NCBI GenBank assembly: GCA_017553625.1
Contig: JAFZKP010000047.1
Span: 186,001-250,000 of the forward strand
Direction: 5' to 3'
DNA: 64,000 bases
Source of the DNA: Bacteroidales bacterium
Lineage (GTDB): Bacteria > Bacteroidota > Bacteroidia > Bacteroidales > F082
In this document: piece after piece, positions 6,761-15,352 of the stretch
Layout: each line of letters starts with the position of its first letter
Position numbering within the stretch: the first letter of the stretch is position 1
Notes under the pieces: generated by a model
Seen by the model: only the letters and a program-made list of their open reading frames with translations
Told to the model about the DNA's origin: nothing
Databases searched by the model: none
Position numbers and translations under genes: made by a program

Positions 6761-8185
6761 ATGTTTGACGACGACAATTTTTTGGACGACGACATGGACG
6801 TGAACGAGCTTGTTGACCGCTTTGAGAACATGGTCAAGGAGCATCAGTCATGCTATTTCGACGCCGATGAACTGAACGTCATCTTGGAGCATTATCTCCA
6901 ACAAAACAACATCAAAAAAGCGAATCTGGCTGCCGACATTGCCATAAAATACCATCCGAACAATCCCATAATCAGCATTATTAAGGCAAAACAGCTTTTG
7001 GCAAACTCCCATGCAAAAGAAGCGCTTTCGACGCTCAAAAATGCCGACCTTGACCGCGACGACGCCGATTATCTGCTTACATTGGCGGCTTGTTATTCCG
7101 ATTTGGGTGAGAACAAAAAAGCCATCAAGGCCTACATGAAAGCAGCCAAAGAGTTCGATTTCAAGGATTGCGAGGACATTTACAACTTTATCGCTGTGGA
7201 ATATGAGAACCTCGGCGACATGGAGAACGCCCTGAAGTTTTTCATTTTAGGCATCAGTAAGGCAGAAGACATTGACAATCAATATTTTGAGATAAGAAAC
7301 TGCTATTCGATACTCCACAAAATGGATGACGGCATAGAGTTTTTCCGTAAGGAAATCGACCGTAATCCTTACAGCGTGCCTGCATGGATGGCTCTCGGCA
7401 ACTGCTACGTGAGGCTCGGGCAACTTGAAAACGCCATCGACCAGTTCGAATATGCTTTGGCAATCGACCCTCATTACAAAAAAGGATATGTCGACATTTC
7501 AACAGCTTACAACGAGCTGAACCGTTTCAAAGAAACCATCGAGACTGTGGAAGACGCGATGCGATACAACGCTGAGTCGCCGCTGCTGCTATGCCTTTAC
7601 GGCGAGGCGTTTGCAAAGACAGGCAACCACGAGGAAGCCATGAAGATTTACAAAAAAGCCATGAAAATGGACGAGAATCTTCCCGAGGCATACGCTGGAA
7701 TCGGTTTCTTGCTCAGCGACGAAAACAACCCGAAATCAGCGTTGAAATTCCTGAAACACGCACACACCCTGTCACCTTACAACACCGATTACATGTACGT
7801 AATCATCGAGGAATACAACAGACTCGGGGAATACGACAACGCGCTGAAGTTCGTCAATGAGATTTTGGACTTGAATCCTTACGACGAGAATGTGTACATT
7901 TCCATGATGGAATGTCATGTGTTGAAAGACGACCCGGAAAAAGCCATGGAATCGCTGGAGCGCGGCTTGCTCATCCTCCCTAACAACGCGGCACTGCTTT
8001 ACAGAAAGGCGTTTCTTTATTTTGCACAGGACCAGACCGAATCAGGACTGCTGACACTCGAGATGGCACTCAACCAAGACTATGACGGCCACATCGAATT
8101 CCTCAGCTTCGACGCCGAAAACCTCACGAGCAACCCCGCCATCATGGATTTAATTGAAGAATACAGGATTAAGAATAAAGCATGA
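6761..8185 (+). CDS. Large cytoplasmic TPR protein
   Basis: A 474-residue protein built almost wholly from tetratricopeptide repeats, about ten to twelve of them (for example PAWMALGNCYVRLGQLENA and AEAFAKTG-type helices). The N-terminus is very acidic (MFDDDNFLDDDMDVNEL). There is no signal peptide or membrane segment, so it is a cytoplasmic scaffold; the partner is unknown. The start at 6761 lies just after a -7 box. It overlaps the next gene as ATGA (8182-8185), and a plus-strand run of exporter, aroE and tex follows with short gaps, so these may be co-transcribed. Confidence 0.85.
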   Translation: MFDDDNFLDDDMDVNELVDRFENMVKEHQSCYFDADELNVILEHYLQQNNIKKANLAADIAIKYHPNNPIISIIKAKQLLANSHAKEALSTLKNADLDRDDADYLLTLAACYSDLGENKKAIKAYMKAAKEFDFKDCEDIYNFIAVEYENLGDMENALKFFILGISKAEDIDNQYFEIRNCYSILHKMDDGIEFFRKEIDRNPYSVPAWMALGNCYVRLGQLENAIDQFEYALAIDPHYKKGYVDISTAYNELNRFKETIETVEDAMRYNAESPLLLCLYGEAFAKTGNHEEAMKIYKKAMKMDENLPEAYAGIGFLLSDENNPKSALKFLKHAHTLSPYNTDYMYVIIEEYNRLGEYDNALKFVNEILDLNPYDENVYISMMECHVLKDDPEKAMESLERGLLILPNNAALLYRKAFLYFAQDQTESGLLTLEMALNQDYDGHIEFLSFDAENLTSNPAIMDLIEEYRIKNKA

Positions 8186-8670
8186 AAAACTACGTTTACA
8201 TTTTCCTTATCGCGATGGTACCGCTCATCGAGCTGCGTGGCGCAATACCTGTTGCATACGCCATCAACACCGCCAACCCCGACTTCAGCCTCCTTTGGAG
8301 CTATATCATCATCGCCATCGGCAACATACTTCCAGTTCCTTTCATATATTTGTTCGCCCGCAAGATTCTTGAATGGGGCAAGGACAAAAAAGTCATCGGC
8401 AAGTTCTTCACCTGGTGCCTCGAAAAAGGCGAAAAAGGCGGTCAGAAGCTTCAAGCCAAAGCCGGACGCGGACTTTATTGGGCATTAGTGCTCTTCGTCG
8501 GCATCCCTCTTCCTGGAACCGGCGCCTGGACTGGCACCCTCGCGGCAAGTTTCTTGGACATGGGCTTCAAGAAGAGCGTAATAGCCGTTATCGGAGGCGT
8601 GGTGCTGGCAAGCGTCATCGTCGGCGTGGTGTGCACATTGGGATTTGGAGCGTTTTTTGGAATCAGCTAA
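8182..8670 (+). CDS. Small multidrug export family membrane protein (COG2426)
   Basis: A 162-residue inner-membrane protein with the pattern of Pfam Sm_multidrug_ex: an N-terminal MVPLIELRGAIPVAYA segment, a central hydrophilic linker (KGEKGGQKLQAKAG), the conserved loop IPLPGTGAWTGTLAA, and a final hydrophobic helix. About four membrane segments are visible. The export function of the family is poorly proven, so the substrate should be treated as unknown. It starts inside the stop of the TPR gene (ATGA), and aroE follows after four bases. Confidence 0.85.
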   Translation: MKNYVYIFLIAMVPLIELRGAIPVAYAINTANPDFSLLWSYIIIAIGNILPVPFIYLFARKILEWGKDKKVIGKFFTWCLEKGEKGGQKLQAKAGRGLYWALVLFVGIPLPGTGAWTGTLAASFLDMGFKKSVIAVIGGVVLASVIVGVVCTLGFGAFFGIS

Positions 8671-8674
8671 AGTC

Positions 8675-9439
8675 ATGCAAAAATACGGACTCATCGGTCA
8701 TCCTTTAAGTCATTCATTTTCAAAGTCTTATTTTGATGATAAATTCAAAAATGAGAAGTTGGACTGTTGTTTTCTGAATTTCGACATAGAGAGTATCGGA
8801 AAACTTGAAGACATTTTACAACAACATCCTGATTTACAAGGTTTTACAATAACACATCCTTATAAAAAATCCATTTTTCCGTATCTGGATTTTGTTGAAG
8901 ACAATGCACGGGAGATTGGAGCTGTGAATGTGGTGAAGATTGATTCTGACAGAAAACTACATGGATTCAACACCGATTACGCTGGTTTTCAAGGACTTTT
9001 GGAAAATGCGACAAGTGACAAAAAGATAAAAAAAGCATACGTCTGCGGCACGGGCGGCGCTTCTGAAGCTGTGAAGTTCGTTCTGAAAAACCAAAACATC
9101 GATTTCGTTATTCTTTCAAGAAAAAACGAGTCGTATCAGAATTTGAAAAAAGAAGGATTTCATGATAACGAATTGATAATCAACGCAACGCCAGTCGGGA
9201 TGTTTCCGAATTGCAATGAGATGCTTGATCTGCCTTACGAGACGGCGAACTCGAGCAATATTTTTATTGATTTGATATACAATCCTGAGGAGACGATGTT
9301 TATGAAGGAGGCGAAAAAACGTGGAGCAAAGACGTTTAATGGATTGGAAATGTTAAAGTTACAAGCGGAAAAGGCTTGGGAGATTTGGAACTCACCCATG
9401 TCATTTCGACTGAAGCGAAGCGAAATGGAGAAATCCTAG
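8675..9439 (+). CDS. aroE: Shikimate dehydrogenase
   Basis: Reduces 3-dehydroshikimate to shikimate with NADPH in aromatic amino-acid synthesis. The substrate motifs GHPLSHSFSKSYF, ITHPYKKSI and NTDYAGFQG, and the nucleotide-binding glycine motif CGTGGASEAV, are all present in 254 residues. The start is the ATG at 8675; an upstream ATG at 8645 overlaps the exporter gene and is not needed. The last residues (about SFRLKRSEMEKS) are encoded by a palindromic element at 9399-9465, and the stop codon sits at its apex, so the native C-terminus has been altered. Confidence 0.9.
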   Translation: MQKYGLIGHPLSHSFSKSYFDDKFKNEKLDCCFLNFDIESIGKLEDILQQHPDLQGFTITHPYKKSIFPYLDFVEDNAREIGAVNVVKIDSDRKLHGFNTDYAGFQGLLENATSDKKIKKAYVCGTGGASEAVKFVLKNQNIDFVILSRKNESYQNLKKEGFHDNELIINATPVGMFPNCNEMLDLPYETANSSNIFIDLIYNPEETMFMKEAKKRGAKTFNGLEMLKLQAEKAWEIWNSPMSFRLKRSEMEKS

Positions 9440-9465
9440 GATTTCTCGACAAGCTCGAAATGACA
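9399..9465. repeat. REP-like palindrome at the 3' end of aroE
   Basis: An inverted repeat that begins TGTCATTTCGA and ends TCGAAATGACA. The inner arms GAGAAATCCT/AGGATTTCTC meet at CCTAGG, where the TAG stop of aroE (9437-9439) lies. The left arm has about 11 more bases than the right. Such TGTCATTTCGA...GAAATC palindromes are a common dispersed type in Bacteroidota, but I have not matched this one to a database family. It may also act as the aroE terminator or an mRNA-stability hairpin. Confidence 0.85.
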
Positions 9466-9485
9466 AACAAAATGAAAATATAAAT

Positions 9486-11612
9486 ATGACTAACATATAT
9501 GTAAATAAAATATCGCATGATTTCAACGTCAGCACCAGAGTGGCTGAGAATGTCATAAAGTTACTCGGAGAAGGCGCGACTGTGCCGTTTATCGCACGTT
9601 ATCGCAAGGAGATGACCGACACGATGAACGAAGAGACCGTCGCAGAGGTGAAAAAACGCCTCGAACAACTCGACGAGCTTGAAAAACGCAAGGAATTTGT
9701 GCTCAAATCGATTGCCGAGCAGGAAAAACTGACTCCGGAACTCGAGAAAAGCATCACCAACGCCGAGACTTTGCAGGATGTTGAAGACCTGTACCTCCCC
9801 TACAAGCCGAAACGCCGCACCAAGGCAGAGATTGCGCGCCAGAAAGGACTGGAGCCACTTGCCAAACTCATCATGTCGCAGAACAGCGACGACGTGAACG
9901 GCTTGGCTAAACGCTTCATCAACAAAGAGAAAGACGTCAACAATGAGGAGGAAGCCTTGAAAGGCGCCTGCGACATCATGGCTGAATGGATTTCCGAAAA
10001 CATCAACGGACGCAACAAAATCCGTAAGATTTACCATAAAGAAGGCGTCATAAGCTCCACCGTGATAAAAGCGAAAGAAGAAGACGCACAGACATACAAA
10101 CAATATTTCAACTTCAGCGAGCCAATCGCAAAAGCGCCCTCGCACCGCATTCTGGCGTTGTTCCGCGCTGAAGAGGAAGGACTCCTGAAAGTGAAACTCA
10201 GCATCAACGCCGATGACGCGCTCAACATCCTTGACGGCATATTTTTAAGGAACGACAACGCATCCACGGACTTGGTTCAGGACGCCATCGACGATGCCTG
10301 GAAACGTCTTCTGGAGCCGTCACTCGAGACCGAGATGCGCGCGCTTTATAAAGAGAGAGCCGACGAGGTGGCGGTGAAGGTGTTTGCCGAGAACCTGCGG
10401 CAGCTTCTCCTTGCCGCGCCATTGGGCAAAAAACGCGTTCTCGCCCTTGACCCCGGTTTCCGCACAGGCTGCAAAGTGGTGATTCTCAACGAATACGGTG
10501 CATTGGTGCATAACGAGACCATCTACCCTCACCCACCGCAAAACGAAAGAGGAAAGTCGGCGGCTAAGATAGCGCATTTAGTGCAGGCATATAAAATCGA
10601 CGTCATCGCCATCGGCAACGGCACGGCGGGACGCGAGACCGAAGACTTCATCAAGAGTATCAGATTCGACAGGGACATCACCGCAGTGATGGTCAACGAG
10701 AGCGGCGCTTCAATATATTCGGCAAGCAAGGTAGCGAGAGACGAGTTTCCTGACTACGACATCACTGTGCGAGGCGCGGTTAGCATCGGCAGACGCCTCA
10801 TGGACCCGCTGGCGGAGCTTGTGAAGATAGACCCGAAGTCCATTGGAGTGGGACAATATCAGCACGACGTCAACCAGAAAATGCTCGGCGACGAGCTTAA
10901 TAGCGTCGTGGAAAGCTGCGTCAACGCTGTCGGCGTGGAACTCAACTCAGCCAGCGAACAACTTTTCTCGTACGTGAGCGGCGTGGGTCCGCAATTAGCC
11001 AGCTCCATAGTGAAATACCGCAACGAAAACGGTGGCTTCACCAGCCGCAAACAGCTGATGGAAGTGCCGCGTCTCGGCAACAAGGCATTCGAGCAATGCG
11101 CTGGATTCCTCAGGATTCACGGGGCAAAACAGCCACTCGACGCAAGCGCGGTGCATCCCGAGAGTTATCATATCGTCGAGAAAATGGCGAAGAAACTTGG
11201 AGTGAAAGTCGAGGAACTCATTGGCAATGATGAGCTTATCGCAAAGATAAACCCGAAAGAATTCATCGAAAAAGACTTCGGTATCGAGACGATAAACGAC
11301 ATCATCGACGAGCTCAAGAAACCAGGACGAGACCCTCGCAAGAGTTTTGAGGTCTTTGAATTTGACAAGAACATCAGGACCATCAATGACTTGCGACAAG
11401 GCATGCAACTCGTCGGAATCGTCACGAATATCACGGCTTTCGGATGTTTCGTCGACATTGGGGTGCATCAGGACGGACTTGTTCATATCAGCCAGATGTC
11501 GAACAGCTACATCAACGACCCGAATCAGGTGGTGAAGCTGAATCAAAAGGTTAAAGTCACTGTTACAGACGTTGACATTCCAAGAAAACGCATCAGTTTG
11601 AGCATGAAATAA
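9486..11612 (+). CDS. tex: Tex-family RNA-binding transcription accessory protein
   Basis: Tex (YhgF) is a conserved nucleic-acid-binding protein linked to transcription. The 708 residues follow the usual order: helical N-terminal domain (VPFIARYRKEMT), YqgF/RNase H-like domain (VLALDPGFRTGCKVVIL), two helix-hairpin-helix motifs (NSVVESCVNAVGVELNSAS; VPRLGNKAFEQCAGFLRI), and a C-terminal S1 domain from about residue 640 (GIVTNITAFGCFVDIGV...LVHISQM). Length and order match the family. It begins 20 bases after the palindrome that ends aroE and probably shares its transcript. A promoter for the next gene starts right after its stop. Confidence 0.95.
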   Translation: MTNIYVNKISHDFNVSTRVAENVIKLLGEGATVPFIARYRKEMTDTMNEETVAEVKKRLEQLDELEKRKEFVLKSIAEQEKLTPELEKSITNAETLQDVEDLYLPYKPKRRTKAEIARQKGLEPLAKLIMSQNSDDVNGLAKRFINKEKDVNNEEEALKGACDIMAEWISENINGRNKIRKIYHKEGVISSTVIKAKEEDAQTYKQYFNFSEPIAKAPSHRILALFRAEEEGLLKVKLSINADDALNILDGIFLRNDNASTDLVQDAIDDAWKRLLEPSLETEMRALYKERADEVAVKVFAENLRQLLLAAPLGKKRVLALDPGFRTGCKVVILNEYGALVHNETIYPHPPQNERGKSAAKIAHLVQAYKIDVIAIGNGTAGRETEDFIKSIRFDRDITAVMVNESGASIYSASKVARDEFPDYDITVRGAVSIGRRLMDPLAELVKIDPKSIGVGQYQHDVNQKMLGDELNSVVESCVNAVGVELNSASEQLFSYVSGVGPQLASSIVKYRNENGGFTSRKQLMEVPRLGNKAFEQCAGFLRIHGAKQPLDASAVHPESYHIVEKMAKKLGVKVEELIGNDELIAKINPKEFIEKDFGIETINDIIDELKKPGRDPRKSFEVFEFDKNIRTINDLRQGMQLVGIVTNITAFGCFVDIGVHQDGLVHISQMSNSYINDPNQVVKLNQKVKVTVTDVDIPRKRISLSMK

Positions 11613-11614
11613 AA

Positions 11615-11622
11615 TATTTTTG
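11615..11622 (+). promoter_or_regulatory. Promoter -7 box after tex
   Basis: TATTTTTG immediately after the tex stop, 21 bases before the ATG at 11644. Confidence 0.6.
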
Positions 11623-11643
11623 TATTTTTCGAGTTATAAAAAT

Positions 11644-12447
11644 ATGAAAAAGTACTTTTTAATCGGATTATTCATAGCTTTCACGGCTTTGACAAACAGT
11701 GCCAAAGCCCAGATATTCCTTGGCGAGGCATTCGTCGGGCTTAACCTTTGCCAGGTCGACGGCGACCAGATCATGGGATTTCACAAAAAGGGCATCAACG
11801 TCGGTGTGGGTGTCATAACGCCCATCTGGACAAAGAACAACTTCAGCCTCGACTTGTCACTTGAGGTTCTTTACAACCAAAAAGGAGCCAAACAAGGCAG
11901 GAAATATTTCGACGACAAAATCGACCCGATAACCGGGATTCCAATCACTGGCGAATACGATTTGAGCCTGAGCTACGGCGAGGTTCCTTTCATGGTTTAT
12001 TTCACCGATAAGAAACTCGTCTCGGCAGGTGTCGGCGTTTCATACGCACGACTGATGTCAGCAGTGGAATACGAGCACGGCGTCAAGACTTCCGCGACAG
12101 CGACAAGCGGCGACTATGACCAGAACGAATTCAACATCTTGGCGGACGTGAAGCTACGCGTGTGGCAGAGATTCAAATTAGGATTCAGATACTCCTACTC
12201 CATCAACAAAATCAGAACCCGCGAATATCACAACCTCGACGGGACATCACTGGGAAACTTCAACCAGTTCAACAATCTCTTCACCCTCAGGCTGACTTAC
12301 GTCTTCAACGAGCGACTCGAAGATTTGCACCGAGAGGAATACATTTACCAAGGCGACAACCCGAAATATCATGAAAAGGCTGTCGAAAGAAAAATCAAAC
12401 GACTGAAGAAGCAGCAAGAGCGAGAAGCGAGACGAAACAAGCAGTAG
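11644..12447 (+). CDS. Outer-membrane beta-barrel protein (PorT-like)
   Basis: A 267-residue protein with a signal peptide ending NSAKAQ near residue 22. I start it at the ATG at 11644; the frame extends to a TTG inside the -7 box. The mature part has alternating strand patterns (VGVGVITPIWT, FSLDLSLEVLYNQKG, MVYFTDKKLVSAGVGVSYARL, FKLGFRYSYSINKI, LFTLRLTYVF) typical of the small 8-10-strand barrels called outer membrane beta-barrel or PorT-family proteins. After the last strand comes a basic tail of about 40 residues (KAVERKIKRLKKQQEREARRN), which is unusual for a barrel. Function unknown. Confidence 0.75.
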   Translation: MKKYFLIGLFIAFTALTNSAKAQIFLGEAFVGLNLCQVDGDQIMGFHKKGINVGVGVITPIWTKNNFSLDLSLEVLYNQKGAKQGRKYFDDKIDPITGIPITGEYDLSLSYGEVPFMVYFTDKKLVSAGVGVSYARLMSAVEYEHGVKTSATATSGDYDQNEFNILADVKLRVWQRFKLGFRYSYSINKIRTREYHNLDGTSLGNFNQFNNLFTLRLTYVFNERLEDLHREEYIYQGDNPKYHEKAVERKIKRLKKQQEREARRNKQ

Positions 12448-12527
12448 TTTTCTTTTCTTTCAATTTCCAGTTAGTTTGGTTTATTTTTCGAAAAAAATTA
12501 GCAAAAATGTTAATTTGTATTAAATAA

Positions 12528-12677
12528 ATGTTTATTTTTAGCGATGAGTTAAAAGGTTATGTGATTGATTTACAAAAGTTTGACACTATTTTAAAATCAC
12601 ATATTCGCAATGGCGAGATTGAAATAAAAGAAACAAAATTAATTGGCATCGAAGACAAATTGTTTAATTATGATTGA
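12528..12677 (+). CDS. 49-residue ORF upstream of the HTH gene
   Basis: Reads MFIFSDELKGYVIDLQKF to LIGIEDKLFNYD and is bounded by an in-frame TAA directly upstream of its ATG. Its stop overlaps the start of the HTH gene by 8 bases (12670-12677), an arrangement common in two-gene toxin-antitoxin units. I do not recognise the protein; it is too short for a RelE/HigB toxin and shows none of their motifs. It may be a small partner of the HTH protein, a truncated gene, or a translated leader. Confidence 0.45.
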   Translation: MFIFSDELKGYVIDLQKFDTILKSHIRNGEIEIKETKLIGIEDKLFNYD

Positions 12678-12933
12678 AAACACATTATTTAAAGAGGAAC
12701 TTGCAAAAATACCTGAAGACGTGCGAAAACAGGTTGATTTGTCGTGGGCTATTGCCGATAAAATTGATGCTTTATTAAAGAAAAAAGGCTTGTCTCAGAA
12801 AGAGTTCGCACATCTAATGGGAAAAACCGAGCCGGAAGTTTCCCGCTGGGTTGGTGGAACCCACAATTTCACACTTAAAACATTAGCAAAGATTTCAGTT
12901 GTTTTAGGCGAGGATCTTATAAAAGTGTTATGA
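12670..12933 (+). CDS. XRE-type helix-turn-helix protein (antitoxin-like)
   Basis: An 87-residue DNA-binding protein. The ATG at 12670 overlaps the 49-residue ORF, and I prefer it to the upstream TTG start at 12643. The C-terminal half is a canonical helix-turn-helix: ADKIDALLKKKGLSQKEFA, HLMGKTEPEVSRWVGG, THNFTLKTLAKISVVLG. The N-terminal part (KIPEDVRKQVDLSWA) is typical of HigA-like antitoxins and small regulators. Its partner is not evident. It probably regulates its own small operon. Confidence 0.8.
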   Translation: MIENTLFKEELAKIPEDVRKQVDLSWAIADKIDALLKKKGLSQKEFAHLMGKTEPEVSRWVGGTHNFTLKTLAKISVVLGEDLIKVL

Positions 12934-12994
12934 CAACTTTTTTCTTAAAAACGTACACAAAACATGCCGAAGACACTGATATTCAAGAAACCGA

Positions 12995-13070
12995 GCGTGT
13001 CGAAGACACGCAATCTCATTAGCCCCAGGCGATGCCTGGGGCTAATAGAATAGTGTGCCTCCGGCACACT
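12995..13070. repeat. Cluster of three hairpins with 3-base loops
   Basis: Three perfect inverted repeats lie side by side: 12995-13011 (GCGTGTC-gaa-GACACGC), 13018-13046 (13-base stem around ATTAGCCCCAGGC, loop gat), and 13052-13070 (AGTGTGCC-tcc-GGCACACT). They fill the space between the HTH gene and the convergent PEGA gene. No T-run follows any of them on the plus strand, so they look like REP-type palindromes rather than simple terminators. Confidence 0.85.
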
Positions 13071-13088
13071 TTCTCAGCCAACATGGAA

Positions 13089-15284
13089 TTAATTCTCGGC
13101 AGAGCAAACAAGGCGCACACTTCGACCGCCTTCGCGGATGCTCCAAATGTCAGCGTAGAGGAAGCCGCCGTCGAAGAGCACGCCGTCCGCGAGGTCACTA
13201 TCTCCGTACGTAGCCGACCAGTAGTAGCCGCGGGAGCCGACGTGGCCGACACCTGCCCCGTATCGGAAGCCCGCAGCAGGCAGGAAGACTGCTCCATTCG
13301 CCTCGAACTTGTTGGTCCAGTCAGTCATGCTTATATTGTTGCTGCTGAAGCTCGCATCTGTCTTGTTTGTGTTGCTTAGACTGTAGTTTGAACTGCTCCA
13401 GCTGTCCGGAAGGAGTATCACTCCGTTTATGCCATTCACAGTTGTCTTAGCATATCTGATTCCACTGCTTGTACTTCTTGTGTCGAACACATACACCCAC
13501 TCGTCCTCTGTGAGAGTGAACCAGCTCTTGCCGACACCGTTGGATATTGTGTTGTTGCCCCAGTCGGTAAACGAGCTGTAGTCGCTGCTGCTTTCGGAGC
13601 TTTTTGTAGGGTTGTTGCCAGTTCCCCAACCGAAAAGGTCTATCCATCCGCTGTAGTTCGAAGAGATGTTTTCGTTCGCATCGCCAATCATGTCCCACTG
13701 GTGCTCGGCAAATCGCCAGGTTTTTGTGGAAGCCTGGTATTGGAGGTTGCCTTTTGAAAACTGTACTTTTTTTCTTGAGGATACAGAGAAAACTCCGTTT
13801 ATAGCACCTGTTGAAAACGTCAGCTGCACCGATGTATCGCCACCCGTTTGCGCCACCGATATTTTAATTGTGGTCTCCTTGCCGTCGCGAACAGCCTTAA
13901 CACTGTGCTCGCCGAAGCTCATTGTCGCATTCAGAGGGCTAACTCCCACATAATTCCCGTCAACATATATTTTGTCGCCGCTCTTGTCGGTGGAAATAGC
14001 AATTTCTCGGCCAGTTGACAGTTTCTCATTGATAGTCAATTTGTTTTTATCGTCAAGTGTTATGGTTTTAGTCACAGAAACACACCCGCTCTTCTCAAGT
14101 CTTAACTCACGGGTTCCAACAAGGACGTTGGTCAAGACCCTTGGAGTGGTTCCGTAGTTCTTGCCGTCAATAATGATATTAGCGCCAATCGGGTTACTCA
14201 CCACCTCTACAGTTCCATAAATAGGCTCGGGATTGGGTATAACAATGCTCTCGTTTGTGCCAAGTGCCAACTGCACGTTTTTAATGGAAGTCTTATGCGA
14301 CGCCTTCCTCGCTTCCAGACTATGCGCTCCGTCACCCAGCCTTCCGTTCCATCTCCCATTGCCTTTCATTTCATTGTCGACATAAATATCTGATTCCGAA
14401 TCGGTTGTTATCGTCACAGTCACAAAATTGGCGCTCATGCTCATGGAAGCCTGAATGGTGTTGCCGTCTGTTACGGTGAAAGTCTTTTCCACCGCTGAGA
14501 ACATCTCCTTCATCACACGCACTCTATGTTCGCCACTCGCCAAACGGTTGGATTTGTATGGCGTCTTACCAACATTTTTGCCGTCAATGAACACAAAAGC
14601 GTCGCTTTCAGGACTGCTGGTCACATTCAAATATCCGAATGCCGGACGCAATGCCTTGTTTATAGTTACATTCTCGCCATCTTTGTCAGGAATGACCGCC
14701 TCCCCATTCTCTGCATGATACAGGTCACATTCTATGCGCCAGGAGTGTTTCTCGCCTGCTTTGAATGATTTATACGCTTCTTTCACCCCTGCGAACTCAT
14801 TATCAATATAAATCGTGGCATCAGATTGGTCTGCACTGACAATCAGGAAGTTATATATTTCCTTAACAGAAGCTTTGGGCTCATCTTTTTTGTTCACAAG
14901 GGTCATCTCATAACCATGCTTCGCTTTCAAGTCGTATGGCAGCGTAAATTCAGTCGAGCTGAAATCAGGATGCGAAATCTTCAGATAATCGGCATATCTG
15001 GCTGTGAGATAAACCCACACTTCCCCGTCTTTGTATTCCAACATGATAAAAGTGCCCATGTTACCGCTGAAACTCAAACGTTTACGTTCCTTCTCATTGA
15101 TATTTTCAGTCCTAACTTTGATAACCGCAAAAGGCAGGTCATTGTCATCCAACTGATAATTCTCGTCAGGGTTGACATTCACAAAACCCTCAACCTCCTT
15201 AAACGAGCCCGGTTTCACTTCAAGCTGCGCCAATGCGTTAAGCGACAATAAGATAGCAAAGATAAAGACAAATAATTTTTTCAT
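13089..15284 (-). CDS. Exported PEGA-domain protein with C-terminal FISUMP/DUF1566-like domain
   Basis: A 731-residue protein with signal peptide MKKLFVFIFAILLSLNALAQ. After an N-terminal domain of about 130 residues there are about five PEGA-like repeats near 155-190, 215-260, 290-330, 355-400 and 430-475 (motifs such as VFIDGKNVGKTPYK and IYVDGNYVGVSPLN). PEGA repeats are small beta domains of extracellular proteins. From about 497 a different domain follows (VQFSKGNLQYQAST, FGWGTGNNP, FLPAAGFRYG, YWSATY), like the FISUMP/DUF1566 family found in paralogous Bacteroidota surface proteins. A -7 box lies 20 bases upstream. It is a likely cell-surface binding protein; the ligand is unknown. Confidence 0.8.
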   Translation of the reverse strand: MKKLFVFIFAILLSLNALAQLEVKPGSFKEVEGFVNVNPDENYQLDDNDLPFAVIKVRTENINEKERKRLSFSGNMGTFIMLEYKDGEVWVYLTARYADYLKISHPDFSSTEFTLPYDLKAKHGYEMTLVNKKDEPKASVKEIYNFLIVSADQSDATIYIDNEFAGVKEAYKSFKAGEKHSWRIECDLYHAENGEAVIPDKDGENVTINKALRPAFGYLNVTSSPESDAFVFIDGKNVGKTPYKSNRLASGEHRVRVMKEMFSAVEKTFTVTDGNTIQASMSMSANFVTVTITTDSESDIYVDNEMKGNGRWNGRLGDGAHSLEARKASHKTSIKNVQLALGTNESIVIPNPEPIYGTVEVVSNPIGANIIIDGKNYGTTPRVLTNVLVGTRELRLEKSGCVSVTKTITLDDKNKLTINEKLSTGREIAISTDKSGDKIYVDGNYVGVSPLNATMSFGEHSVKAVRDGKETTIKISVAQTGGDTSVQLTFSTGAINGVFSVSSRKKVQFSKGNLQYQASTKTWRFAEHQWDMIGDANENISSNYSGWIDLFGWGTGNNPTKSSESSSDYSSFTDWGNNTISNGVGKSWFTLTEDEWVYVFDTRSTSSGIRYAKTTVNGINGVILLPDSWSSSNYSLSNTNKTDASFSSNNISMTDWTNKFEANGAVFLPAAGFRYGAGVGHVGSRGYYWSATYGDSDLADGVLFDGGFLYADIWSIREGGRSVRLVCSAEN

Positions 15285-15303
15285 AACAGCGAATTTAAGA
15301 TTG

Positions 15304-15311
15304 CAAAAATA
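15304..15311 (-). promoter_or_regulatory. Promoter -7 box of the PEGA gene
   Basis: TATTTTTG on the minus strand, 19 bases before the ATG at 15284. Confidence 0.65.
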
Positions 15312-15352
15312 TGAAATTCCTATCAGAATAACAAATTTTTACGTGTAAAAAC

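Noticed and set aside
8645-8674. Upstream aroE start overlapping the exporter gene
   Set aside because: The conserved AroE N-terminus begins at MQKYGLIGHPLSHS (8675); the earlier ATG only adds ten unconserved residues.
9561-10145. 194-residue minus-strand frame opposite tex
   Set aside because: Cys/Phe/Val-rich shadow of the tex reading frame, without a start context or family.
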